Origin: Ilumatobacteraceae bacterium
Lineage (GTDB): Bacteria; Actinomycetota; Acidimicrobiia; Acidimicrobiales; Ilumatobacteraceae
Length of the DNA: 11,386 bases
Assembly: GCA_023263465.1 (NCBI GenBank)
Contig: JALQWV010000038.1
Span: forward strand, 1 to 11,386
Reading direction: 5' to 3'
Shown piece by piece: positions 6,179 through 11,386 of this stretch. Below the pieces are notes generated by a model that made no database searches, was not told where the DNA came from, and saw only the letters and a list, made by a program, of their open reading frames with translations. Within the stretch, counting starts at the first letter, position 1; every line of letters begins with the position of its first letter. The translations under genes and the position numbers were made by a program.

Positions 6179-7555
6179 TTAGAGAAACTTCTTGAGTATG
6201 GAGAACTTACGTGCCGTATATGGCGGGTATGCCAACGGTGCGTCAAGTTTTGTTGATCGCTTCAGCACTGGCTTGAGGTGTTGAAACACGTCTACACCCG
6301 CTTGACCGTGATAGGCGCCCATGCCACTTTCTCCCACTCCACCGAATGGCAGGAACGGCCCAGTCATGTGAAAGATGGTTCCGTTTATTGTGACTCCACC
6401 AGATGTGGTGTTCGCAACCACCTTTTCATTCACCTTAGAATCTTCAGCGAATACGTACAACGCCAATGGGTGTTGACGACTGTTTACAAAACTGAGCGCC
6501 TCATCAATGGAGTCAATTTCAATGATCGGAAGGATTGGTCCGAAGATTTCTTCCTGCATCACTGGAGATGATTTGTCGACATTGACCAACACTGTTGGCG
6601 CGATATAGCGCTCGGACTCCTCCGTTTGTCCGCCAACAGCCACTGTCCCCGAACCCATCATGGCTTTCAAACGGGTGAAGTGACGTGGCGATACCACTCG
6701 TGCATAGTCCTTGCTGGTTCGAGGGTCTGCACCGTAAAACTCACTGACCGATTCACCAATTGCTTTTACTAAGTTGTCGGATACCGACTTATGCACAAGC
6801 ACATAATCGGGAGCAACACATGTTTGGCCGGCGTTCACATACTTGGCCCACGCAATTCGTCGTGCAGCAACGTCAATGTTTGCCGAAGCATCAACAATGG
6901 TGGGGCTCTTACCACCCAGTTCGAGTGTTACTGGTGTGAGATTTTCTGCAGCAGCGCGCATAACCACACGTCCAACCGTTCCGTTGCCCGTGTAGAAAAT
7001 GTGTTCGAATTTTTGTGCAAGCAACTCGGTGGTTTCCTGAACTCCACCTTCGACGACAACAATTGCTTGTTTGTCGAGATACTGAGGCACGAACTTTGCA
7101 AGTACGGCCGATGTTGCAGACGACACCTCCGACGGCTTCATGACCACTGCGTTGCCAGCAGCAATTGCTCCAGCAGCAGGAACAAGCAACAACTGCACCG
7201 GGTAGTTCCATGGAGCGATGACCAACACCGTTCCAAGCGGCTCTGGAATGCGACGTGATGATCCTGGCTTCGACACGATTGGTGTAGGCACTTTGCGAGC
7301 CGATGTCCACTTCTTTAAATTCTTCAGCATCAATTTCACTTCGGTGATCGTGAAACCGAGGTCATACATCCAGGCCTCTTCGACACCGCGACCTAGATCG
7401 GTTTTCAAAGCAGCGGAGAACTCGTCTTGGTGCTCCTCAATCATGCGAATCATGGCTTCCAATTGAGCCTTGCGCCACGACAGCGGTCGAGTTATGCCCG
7501 ACTGAAAAGCAGAACGTGTTTGACTAACTATTTGACTAACGCCGATTTGACTCAT
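6179..7555 (-). CDS. Aldehyde dehydrogenase, class 3-like
   Basis: A 458-residue NAD(P)-dependent aldehyde dehydrogenase. It has the class 3 / coniferyl-aldehyde dehydrogenase length and lacks the longer N terminus of class 1 and 2 enzymes. Key residues: N117 in IAPWNYP (oxyanion hole), MKPSE at 139-143, YTGNGTVGR at 188-196 for the cofactor, the general base E212 in LELGGKSP, and the nucleophile C246 in NAGQTCVAPDY. EEIFGPILP and the PFLPFGGVGESGMG segment complete the family pattern, and the C-terminal LAYPPYTARK is typical of class 3 enzymes. It oxidises an aldehyde to a carboxylic acid; the substrate is unknown. It starts at ATG 7555, six bases behind a TAGTCT hexamer. It leads an operon with the F420-type oxidoreductase and follows the pentapeptide gene by 25 bases. 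Confidence 0.95.
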   Translation of the reverse strand: MSQIGVSQIVSQTRSAFQSGITRPLSWRKAQLEAMIRMIEEHQDEFSAALKTDLGRGVEEAWMYDLGFTITEVKLMLKNLKKWTSARKVPTPIVSKPGSSRRIPEPLGTVLVIAPWNYPVQLLLVPAAGAIAAGNAVVMKPSEVSSATSAVLAKFVPQYLDKQAIVVVEGGVQETTELLAQKFEHIFYTGNGTVGRVVMRAAAENLTPVTLELGGKSPTIVDASANIDVAARRIAWAKYVNAGQTCVAPDYVLVHKSVSDNLVKAIGESVSEFYGADPRTSKDYARVVSPRHFTRLKAMMGSGTVAVGGQTEESERYIAPTVLVNVDKSSPVMQEEIFGPILPIIEIDSIDEALSFVNSRQHPLALYVFAEDSKVNEKVVANTTSGGVTINGTIFHMTGPFLPFGGVGESGMGAYHGQAGVDVFQHLKPVLKRSTKLDAPLAYPPYTARKFSILKKFL

Positions 7556-7561
7556 GAATGA

Positions 7562-7567
7562 AGACTA
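7562..7567 (-). promoter_or_regulatory. -10 hexamer of the aldehyde dehydrogenase gene, leaderless arrangement
   Basis: On the minus strand TAGTCT is followed by six bases and ATG 7555, with no Shine-Dalgarno. The hexamer overlaps one arm of the inverted repeat GACTAG / CTAGTC at 7563-7568 and 7581-7586. Confidence 0.5.
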
Positions 7568-7586
7568 GACGAGCCCATTGCTAGTC
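7563..7586. repeat. Inverted repeat GACTAG-12-CTAGTC upstream of the aldehyde dehydrogenase gene
   Basis: Two perfect 6-base arms are separated by 12 bases. One arm overlaps the proposed -10 box, the other contains the stop codon of the pentapeptide frame. The spacing puts the arm centres 18 bases apart, close to two helical turns. It could be an operator for the aldehyde dehydrogenase operon, or chance. Confidence 0.3.
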
Positions 7587-7997
7587 ATGAACTGAACCAT
7601 CGGGCATGATCGCACCAGCAAAGTTCGCACCATCAATCCGTGCGTTTGCGAGATTGGCCCCTCTTAAATTTGCACCTATGTGATTGTCACCCCACAGATC
7701 AAAACCAGAAAGATTTGCTCCCTCTAGATTTGCGCCTTCAAGGTTTGCTTCTTCAAGGATTGCTCCATCTAGGTTCGCCTCCTTCAGATTGCATCCTTCA
7801 AGATTGGCCTTCGTCATGTTGGCCTGAAAGCAATCAGCGCCACAGAGTCCGGCTCCCCACAGCTTTGCCTTCGTGAAATTTGCACCAACAAGGATCGCAT
7901 CAACAAGATTCGCGCCAGCCAAATTGGCACGTCTGAAATTTGTGCCACTCAGATCGGCGCCTTGGAGGTTTGCACCCTTCAGATCAGCGTGATGTAC
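7581..7997 (-). CDS. Pentapeptide-repeat protein with no clear start codon
   Basis: From codon 7988 the frame encodes 26 consecutive five-residue units of the A(N/D)LxG type (ADLKG, ANLQG, ADLSG, TNFRR, ANLAG and so on to AIMPD), then GSVHD and a TAG stop. Such repeats fold into a right-handed four-sided beta helix; known members include DNA-mimic gyrase protectors, but most have no known role. There is no signal peptide or membrane segment. The only ordinary start codon is TTG 7922, inside the fifth repeat, which would give 113 aa and discard four good repeats. Upstream the same frame stays open into tRNA-Gly with no ATG, GTG or TTG. GTA at 7995-7997, just before the first repeat, is the best-placed candidate if it was once GTG. 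The frame may be 5'-truncated, use an unusual start, or start at TTG. Confidence 0.7.
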   Translation of the reverse strand, partial: VHHADLKGANLQGADLSGTNFRRANLAGANLVDAILVGANFTKAKLWGAGLCGADCFQANMTKANLEGCNLKEANLDGAILEEANLEGANLEGANLSGFDLWGDNHIGANLRGANLANARIDGANFAGAIMPDGSVHD

Positions 7998-8015
7998 AGG
8001 TGAGCAGATAACTAA

Positions 8016-8091
8016 TGGAGCGGACGACGAGATTCGAACTCGCGACCCTCACCTTGGCAAGGTGATGCTCTACCAACTGAGCCACGTCCGC
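8016..8091 (-). tRNA. tRNA-Gly(GCC) with encoded CCA
   Basis: A complete 76-base cloverleaf. The acceptor stem is GCGGACG/CGTCCGC with discriminator T and CCA. The D arm is GCTC-loop-GAGC with AGTTGGTA. The anticodon stem is TCACC/GGTGA with loop TTGCCAA, giving anticodon GCC at 8056-8058. The variable loop has five bases, and the T arm is GCGAG-TTCGAAT-CTCGT with one G-T pair. It begins five bases after the stop of the EamA gene on the same strand, and the pentapeptide frame starts right after its 3' end. It is therefore embedded among protein genes and probably cut out of a longer transcript. Confidence 0.97.
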
Positions 8092-8096
8092 ATGGA

Positions 8097-9050
8097 TTAC
8101 GGGTTTGAGTTTAGCAGGGGGTCTGCATTCCTCAACATGTCAGCCTTGGCTGCTTCCGAAGTGCCGTATCGCACTACCCCTGCAAGTGAACCAAGCACAA
8201 TGACCGCTCCAACCATCTGCCACGGCTTAATGCGCTGATCGAAGATCGCCCACGCAAAACACATCGAGATCACCGGGCCAAGCAAACAAATAAGTGAAGA
8301 GGTTGAAGCCGCAACAAACTTCTGTGCCCACACAATTGCAGTGTGACCAACTGTTCCAGGAATGAGCGTCATGGTTAGCACCAACAAGAAATCGCGCTGG
8401 GATATGGAGGTGATGTCTTTGCTTGTGAGCAATGCCCATGTTCCGGCGATCACTGCTTGGATCAGCGCAATGCTGAACATGAACGACCAGGTGTTGAAAC
8501 CATCGGTACGCATCTTTTTTGTTGCCACGAAATAGCCAGTCCAAAGCACCGCGTTGATAAGGGCAAGAATGTCGCCGTATACAGAAGCACCACCACCGCC
8601 ACCTGCTGCAATTACGACTAACGCAACACCACAGAAACTGCTGAACGCGCACAGCACCTGCAACTTTGTGATCTTTTCTTTCAGATAGCTCGGCGCTATG
8701 AACAGCATCATTGCCGAAGAGGTGCTTCCAATGAGAGTCGCGTTCGCAATGGACGTGTTGGTAAACGACATGAAGCCAAAAATGGTCGAGACGCCAAAGA
8801 AGAACCCGGGAACTAGGGCGCTTCGCAAAATGCGAAGACTGATTTCCGCCTTTCTCCTTCGCGCAATAAAGAACAACACGAAAGGCCACATCGTGACGCG
8901 ATAAAAGATTGTTGAATTGATGGACATATCAATTGCAACCGTGAGAATTGGGCCGATGCCCCATGCGAGGTTTGCGAGGAGCACGCCGCTAATGGGAAAC
9001 ACCTGTGCACGAGCGCTAATCGCGCTCGCCGCACGCGCTACTTTGTTCAC
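8097..9050 (-). CDS. EamA-type (drug/metabolite superfamily) membrane transporter
   Basis: A 317-residue integral membrane protein. Hydrophobic stretches spread over its length fit about ten transmembrane helices in two EamA halves, for example GVLLANLAWGIGPILTVAI near 22-40, LVVIAAG near 149-155 ahead of a Gly-rich turn, the VYGDILALINAVLWTGYFV helix, and VGAVIVLGSLAGVVRYG near the end. LIPGTVGHTAIVWAQKF is a typical second-half segment (TxxxxxAQ type). The family exports or imports small metabolites; the substrate is not readable. The start is GTG 9050, which overlaps the stop of the 75-aa gene by four bases (GTGA), so translation is probably coupled. Its stop lies five bases before tRNA-Gly. 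Confidence 0.9.
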   Translation of the reverse strand: MNKVARAASAISARAQVFPISGVLLANLAWGIGPILTVAIDMSINSTIFYRVTMWPFVLFFIARRRKAEISLRILRSALVPGFFFGVSTIFGFMSFTNTSIANATLIGSTSSAMMLFIAPSYLKEKITKLQVLCAFSSFCGVALVVIAAGGGGGASVYGDILALINAVLWTGYFVATKKMRTDGFNTWSFMFSIALIQAVIAGTWALLTSKDITSISQRDFLLVLTMTLIPGTVGHTAIVWAQKFVAASTSSLICLLGPVISMCFAWAIFDQRIKPWQMVGAVIVLGSLAGVVRYGTSEAAKADMLRNADPLLNSNP

Positions 9051-9274
9051 GCCTTGGCGTCTGGTGGGCGCAGGTCAACACGCAACACCAAGAATCCATC
9101 TTCAATAGTTGCTTGCGAGTCGCCGATCATGGCGAAATCCTGAAAATCCATTTGGGCCTGAGTGAGAAACATTTGGCGCTCTTCACCTGCAACTGGAGGT
9201 AGCGGGCGACGCTTCACAGCAGAAGCACGGTCCTTGAATCGAGCAATCATTTCAGAAGGATCAAAAGCGGCCAT
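9047..9274 (-). CDS. Small conserved-looking protein of unknown function, coupled to the transporter
   Basis: A 75-residue soluble protein that I do not recognise. It starts MAAFDPSEMIARFKDRA, has a basic centre (VKRRPLPPVAG), a stretch QAQMDFQDFAMIGD that looks helical, and an end rich in beta residues (DGFLVLRVDLRPP). There is no membrane segment, cysteine or obvious metal site. Reasons to accept it as a gene are the clean ATG 9274 six bases behind a TAGTTT hexamer, the exact GTGA overlap with the transporter gene, and the absence of a better frame in this stretch. It may be an accessory protein of the transporter, or merely a passenger upstream of it. Confidence 0.7.
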   Translation of the reverse strand: MAAFDPSEMIARFKDRASAVKRRPLPPVAGEERQMFLTQAQMDFQDFAMIGDSQATIEDGFLVLRVDLRPPDAKA

Positions 9275-9280
9275 TACTCA

Positions 9281-9286
9281 AAACTA
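9281..9286 (-). promoter_or_regulatory. -10 hexamer of the 75-aa gene and transporter operon, leaderless arrangement
   Basis: On the minus strand TAGTTT is followed by six bases and ATG 9274. It lies in the 20-base gap after the upstream membrane-protein gene, so the small gene and transporter could be transcribed on their own or together with that gene. Confidence 0.45.
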
Positions 9287-9294
9287 CCTAACCG

Positions 9295-9675
9295 TTACTT
9301 CAACAACGGGTCAATTGGCTTGCGCGTCGCAGGAGCATCGTCAACCACCTCAACCGACTCTGTTCTTTGGCGTTGAGCAACTGGGGCAACACGCGATCGT
9401 GGCGCAGGACGTTGCGCTCGTGGCTGTGTGTTTCTAGTGCTCACGGACATCACTTCATCGGCTTCGCCCAACAACAATTCCCGTTCCCTGGGTGAGGCTG
9501 CTTCATAACGACGATCGCTCATGATCTCTAAGCGTGCAAGCGCTGGTGGTTCGGGCATTGCAGTATTCCAGAACCACCATGTCAACACTGCAAGCGCACC
9601 ACCTACACCGAGACAGATCAGCGACACGAATGCCACGCGTAGAGAAATCGCAACCACCACAAACGACACGGTCAT
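9295..9675 (-). CDS. Membrane-anchored protein of unknown function with a Pro/Arg-rich tail
   Basis: A 126-residue protein. Residues about 3-36 are strongly hydrophobic (with SLICLGVGGALAVLTWWFW), enough for one long or two short membrane helices. A short charged segment follows (SDRRYEAASPRERELLLGEA), then a low-complexity tail rich in Pro, Arg and Gln (QPRAQRPAPRSR) that is probably disordered. No known domain is recognised. It starts at ATG 9675 and is divergent from the other small membrane protein at 9715. The next gene on the same strand begins 20 bases after its stop. The tail would face the cytoplasm if the helix is a simple anchor with inward charges; this is a guess from the positive residues. 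Confidence 0.65.
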   Translation of the reverse strand: MTVSFVVVAISLRVAFVSLICLGVGGALAVLTWWFWNTAMPEPPALARLEIMSDRRYEAASPRERELLLGEADEVMSVSTRNTQPRAQRPAPRSRVAPVAQRQRTESVEVVDDAPATRKPIDPLLK

Positions 9676-9684
9676 ACCACCCCA

Positions 9685-9690
9685 AACCTA
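9685..9690 (-). promoter_or_regulatory. -10 hexamer of the 126-aa membrane-protein gene
   Basis: On the minus strand TAGGTT is followed by nine bases and ATG 9675. A weak -35-like TTCTTC lies 17 bases further upstream (9708-9713). The last bases before the ATG (GGGGTGG) could also act as a poorly spaced ribosome site. Confidence 0.35.
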
Positions 9691-9701
9691 CATCAGCCGA
9701 C

Positions 9702-9707
9702 CATACT
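9702..9707 (+). promoter_or_regulatory. -10 hexamer of the 138-aa gene, leaderless arrangement
   Basis: CATACT is followed by seven bases and ATG 9715. Together with the minus-strand hexamer at 9685-9690 it forms a divergent pair only 11 bases apart, so the two promoters should compete for polymerase. Confidence 0.35.
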
Positions 9708-9714
9708 GAAGAAC

Positions 9715-10131
9715 ATGTCTGACCAGGTGATCAATGTGGCAAGTTCGCTCGCATTTATCGCGATGCTTTCGGCGATGATCTGGAGGCTACGCTCGCGAGT
9801 AAATCATTGGTCATCCGACGATGGCTCCCGCTGCATTTGTCAGATGGCTCTTGCACTTACCGGTGCATCCCCGAAATGGACTGAGACACGAATTGTGATT
9901 GACGCCGACAATGCCGTGGTGGTGTGCAACGGCCGAGGCAAACGAGGTCGAGCACTTCGCGGATCGTGGAACGTAATCGGCCTGCCTCACGCATCACATG
10001 TTGATGGAACAGATTTGAGTGTGCGCACTTATGCACTTTGCCGCACAAACGACAATGACGTTGTTGCAATGTTGCGACTTCCGCTCCATAGCAACAGCGT
10101 AAGCGTTCTTGACGCACTTCTTCCGCGTTAA
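9715..10131 (+). CDS. Single-pass membrane protein of unknown function
   Basis: A 138-residue protein. Residues about 6-24 (VINVASSLAFIAMLSAMIW) form one membrane helix, followed by positive residues (RLRSRVNH), so the rest should lie in the cytoplasm. The soluble part has mostly beta-type sequence (ETRIVIDADNAVVVC, the GSWNVIGLPHA segment, and VVAMLRLPLHS) and five cysteines in total. Layout and length recall the actinobacterial DUF2550 group (one helix plus a small beta domain), but I cannot confirm this. The start at ATG 9715 is supported by the promoter-like CATACT. Its TAA shares the bases TTAA with the stop of convergent metX. Confidence 0.65.
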   Translation: MSDQVINVASSLAFIAMLSAMIWRLRSRVNHWSSDDGSRCICQMALALTGASPKWTETRIVIDADNAVVVCNGRGKRGRALRGSWNVIGLPHASHVDGTDLSVRTYALCRTNDNDVVAMLRLPLHSNSVSVLDALLPR

Positions 10132-11297
10132 ATCGTTCGTTCAAGAAACGCTTTAATTGGCGCGCCGACTTGATCGAAGTTGATCAAAAACGCATCGTGG
10201 CCATGAGGAGAATCAATTTCAACATAGGTTGAATCAACGCCTCTCTCGGTAAGCATTGAATGAATCTGTTTCTGTTGGTACGTGGGATACAAAATGTCGC
10301 TTGAAATTCCCAGTACAAGAGTTGGTGCTTTAATCCGTGAAATCGCATTGTCAAGCGTGCCGCGACCACGAGCGATGTCATGCAGATCCATTGCTTTGCC
10401 GATGATGAGATAACTGTTGGTGTCGAATCGGCGAATCAGGCGGTCTCCGTGATGATCAAGATATCCCTCGACTTCAAATCGGTCCCACAGGCCAAGGCCG
10501 TTGTAGTCGGCATCCATGTCGACAAGTGCGCGACCAAACCGTTCGGTGAACACGTTGTCGCTGCGGAAGGTGACCTGTGAAATCATGCGTGCAATTGCGA
10601 GACCTTCCCAAGGTCCCTCGCCCGTTGCGGCGTCGTAATACTCACCATTGCGCCACTTCGGATCGAGGCGAATTGCTCGACGACCAATTGCACCCCACGC
10701 AATTTGCTGAGCCGTTGCTTGAGCACATGTTGCGATGGGAACAATGGTTTTCACACGATCAGGAAAGGTGACGGCCCATTCCAGCACTTGCATGCCCCCC
10801 ATTGATCCGCCAACAACGCTGTGCCATGTGCGAATACCAAGCATGTCGGTAAGTCGCACTTGCGCGCGCACCATGTCGCGGACGGTGATCACCGGAAAGC
10901 GAGAGGCATACAGCTGACCATCTTCGGGGTGGACTGTTGCAGGACCAGTTGAACCCTGGCAACCACCAATGACATTGCTGCACACCACGAACCATGTATT
11001 GGTATCGATGGCCTTTCCAGGACCGACGACACCTTCCCACCAGCCCGGTGTGGGATTTCCCTCTTCCGCGGCACCAGTGACGTGACTATCGCCTGTCCAT
11101 GCGTGACAAATCAAAATCGCATTCGATGCATCTGCATTAAGCGTTCCCCACGTCTCATACGCAATGGATACCTTGCTGAGAACTTTTCCTCCATCTAACG
11201 CAAATGGGCGATCTTCTGGAAAGTGTGCAAATTTACGACCGCCAACAGGCATGCCAGGAAACCAAGCTCCTGTTGCTGGATAATCATGTCGGGTCAT
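10128..11297 (-). CDS. metX: Homoserine O-acetyltransferase
   Basis: A 389-residue alpha/beta-hydrolase-fold enzyme that transfers the acetyl group of acetyl-CoA to homoserine, the first step specific to methionine synthesis in most Actinobacteria. Seen in order: VSIAYETWG near 43-51, ILICHAWTGDSHV near 61-73, VGPGKAIDT near 91-99, SNVIGGCQGSTGP at 107-119, the nucleophile S165 in GGSMGGMQ, catalytic D334 in GISSDILYP, and H367 in SPHGHDAF. Some MetX proteins use succinyl-CoA instead, so acetyl specificity is inferred from the family. ATG 11297 has a good Shine-Dalgarno (AGAGG, about eight bases upstream), unlike the leaderless genes in the window. The left-end cystathionine gamma-synthase-like enzyme would use its product. 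No SAM riboswitch is visible in the 89 bases upstream within the window. Confidence 0.95.
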   Translation of the reverse strand: MTRHDYPATGAWFPGMPVGGRKFAHFPEDRPFALDGGKVLSKVSIAYETWGTLNADASNAILICHAWTGDSHVTGAAEEGNPTPGWWEGVVGPGKAIDTNTWFVVCSNVIGGCQGSTGPATVHPEDGQLYASRFPVITVRDMVRAQVRLTDMLGIRTWHSVVGGSMGGMQVLEWAVTFPDRVKTIVPIATCAQATAQQIAWGAIGRRAIRLDPKWRNGEYYDAATGEGPWEGLAIARMISQVTFRSDNVFTERFGRALVDMDADYNGLGLWDRFEVEGYLDHHGDRLIRRFDTNSYLIIGKAMDLHDIARGRGTLDNAISRIKAPTLVLGISSDILYPTYQQKQIHSMLTERGVDSTYVEIDSPHGHDAFLINFDQVGAPIKAFLERTI

Positions 11298-11315
11298 ACA
11301 TTTTCCTCTGAAACG

Positions 11316-11321
11316 AAACTA
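11316..11321 (-). promoter_or_regulatory. Possible -10 hexamer of metX
   Basis: On the minus strand TAGTTT lies 18 bases before the metX ATG, leaving room for a short leader with the AGAGG ribosome site. No convincing -35 box; metX could instead be read from an upstream gene outside the window. Confidence 0.3.
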
Positions 11322-11325
11322 TGCG

Positions 11326-11386
11326 CTATTGCAGTTCGTCACGCTCACCCAACTGAGCCAGCCCGTTGCTACGCCTGTTGGCGTAA
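11326..11386 (-). CDS. Possible C-terminal end of the gene upstream of metX (partial)
   Basis: One minus-strand frame is open from the right edge to a TAG at 11326-11328 and reads YANRRSNGLAQLGERDELQ, with codons like those of neighbouring genes. A second frame is also open from the edge, to a TAG at 11319-11321, so the choice is not secure. The piece is too short to identify a family. It also carries two hairpins (11370-11385 and 11344-11359), which argues against a coding role. Confidence 0.2.
   Translation of the reverse strand, partial: YANRRSNGLAQLGERDELQ
11370..11385. other. Perfect 6-bp hairpin upstream of metX
   Basis: TACGCC and GGCGTA are separated by four bases at the right edge of the window. 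A second hairpin (GCTCA, six-base loop, TGAGC) follows on the metX side at 11344-11359. They could belong to a metX leader, end an upstream transcript, or be chance. Confidence 0.3.

Noticed and set aside
6791..7258. Plus-strand frame of 155 codons inside the aldehyde dehydrogenase gene
   Set aside because: It is antisense to the conserved catalytic part of the enzyme, is rich in Cys, Asn and Ser without any pattern, and has no promoter or ribosome site.
7599..7988. CRISPR-like or tandem DNA repeat array
   Set aside because: The 15-base periodicity comes from the pentapeptide-coding repeats; the units are variable and there are no spacers.
8016..8045. Phage or island attachment site at the tRNA-Gly 3' end
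   Set aside because: No second copy of the tRNA 3' end is seen in the window and there is no integrase gene, so there is no positive evidence for an element.
8227..8889. Minus-strand frame of 220 codons in another phase of the transporter gene
   Set aside because: The overlapping frame encodes a clear EamA transporter with membrane helices. The alternative frame is rich in His, Trp and Cys, with no family resemblance.
11326..11370. Possible second tRNA on the minus strand, from the D-arm-like GGCTCAGTTGGGTGAGC
   Set aside because: The D arm is followed by no anticodon stem, no T arm and no matching acceptor stem. Only one arm resembles a tRNA.
11298..11386. SAM riboswitch in the metX leader
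   Set aside because: I see no conserved core of SAM-I, SAM-II or SAM-IV type, and the visible leader is too short.

Overview
The window looks like chromosomal DNA from a member of the Actinobacteria with near-balanced base composition. The class Acidimicrobiia would fit, but that is an inference. The evidence is two luciferase-like F420-type oxidoreductases, actinobacterial-type Cys-free L28 and L33 and type B L31, a MetX and a cystathionine gamma-synthase-like enzyme of actinobacterial type, and many starts that sit 6-9 nt behind a TANNNT hexamer with no Shine-Dalgarno (leaderless style). Genes are packed tightly. I see no insertion sequence, phage gene or CRISPR array, and most of the window is ordinary housekeeping and metabolic DNA.

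Layout. 1-1343 (+): the tail of an F420-type oxidoreductase, then a cystathionine gamma-synthase-like PLP enzyme whose natural start appears to have been lost by one base. 1367-2121: rpmG and rpmB (-) divergent from rpmE2 (+), all lacking zinc-binding cysteine pairs. 2136-4423 (-): ribokinase followed, with a 4-base GTGA overlap, by a PLP group II decarboxylase-like enzyme. 4460-5392 (+): a nucleoside hydrolase, divergent from the ribokinase. It would release ribose that the ribokinase phosphorylates, so this pair looks like nucleoside/ribose salvage. 5393-7555 (-): an aldehyde dehydrogenase followed by a second F420-type oxidoreductase. 7581-9675 (-): in transcription order, a membrane-anchored protein of unknown function, a 75-aa protein coupled to an EamA-type transporter, tRNA-Gly(GCC), and a pentapeptide-repeat frame that begins right at the tRNA 3' end without a normal start codon. 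9715-10131 (+): a small membrane-anchored protein. 10128-11297 (-): homoserine O-acetyltransferase MetX, which would supply the kind of substrate used by the enzyme at the left end.

No stretch over 300 bases is free of genes. The longest non-coding piece is about 90 bases at the right edge, upstream of metX. I did not find a convincing new biological system. The points most worth checking are the GTA start at 138, the start-less pentapeptide frame joined to tRNA-Gly, the zinc-independent ribosomal protein cluster with a palindrome between its divergent promoters, and the repeated leaderless promoter layout.
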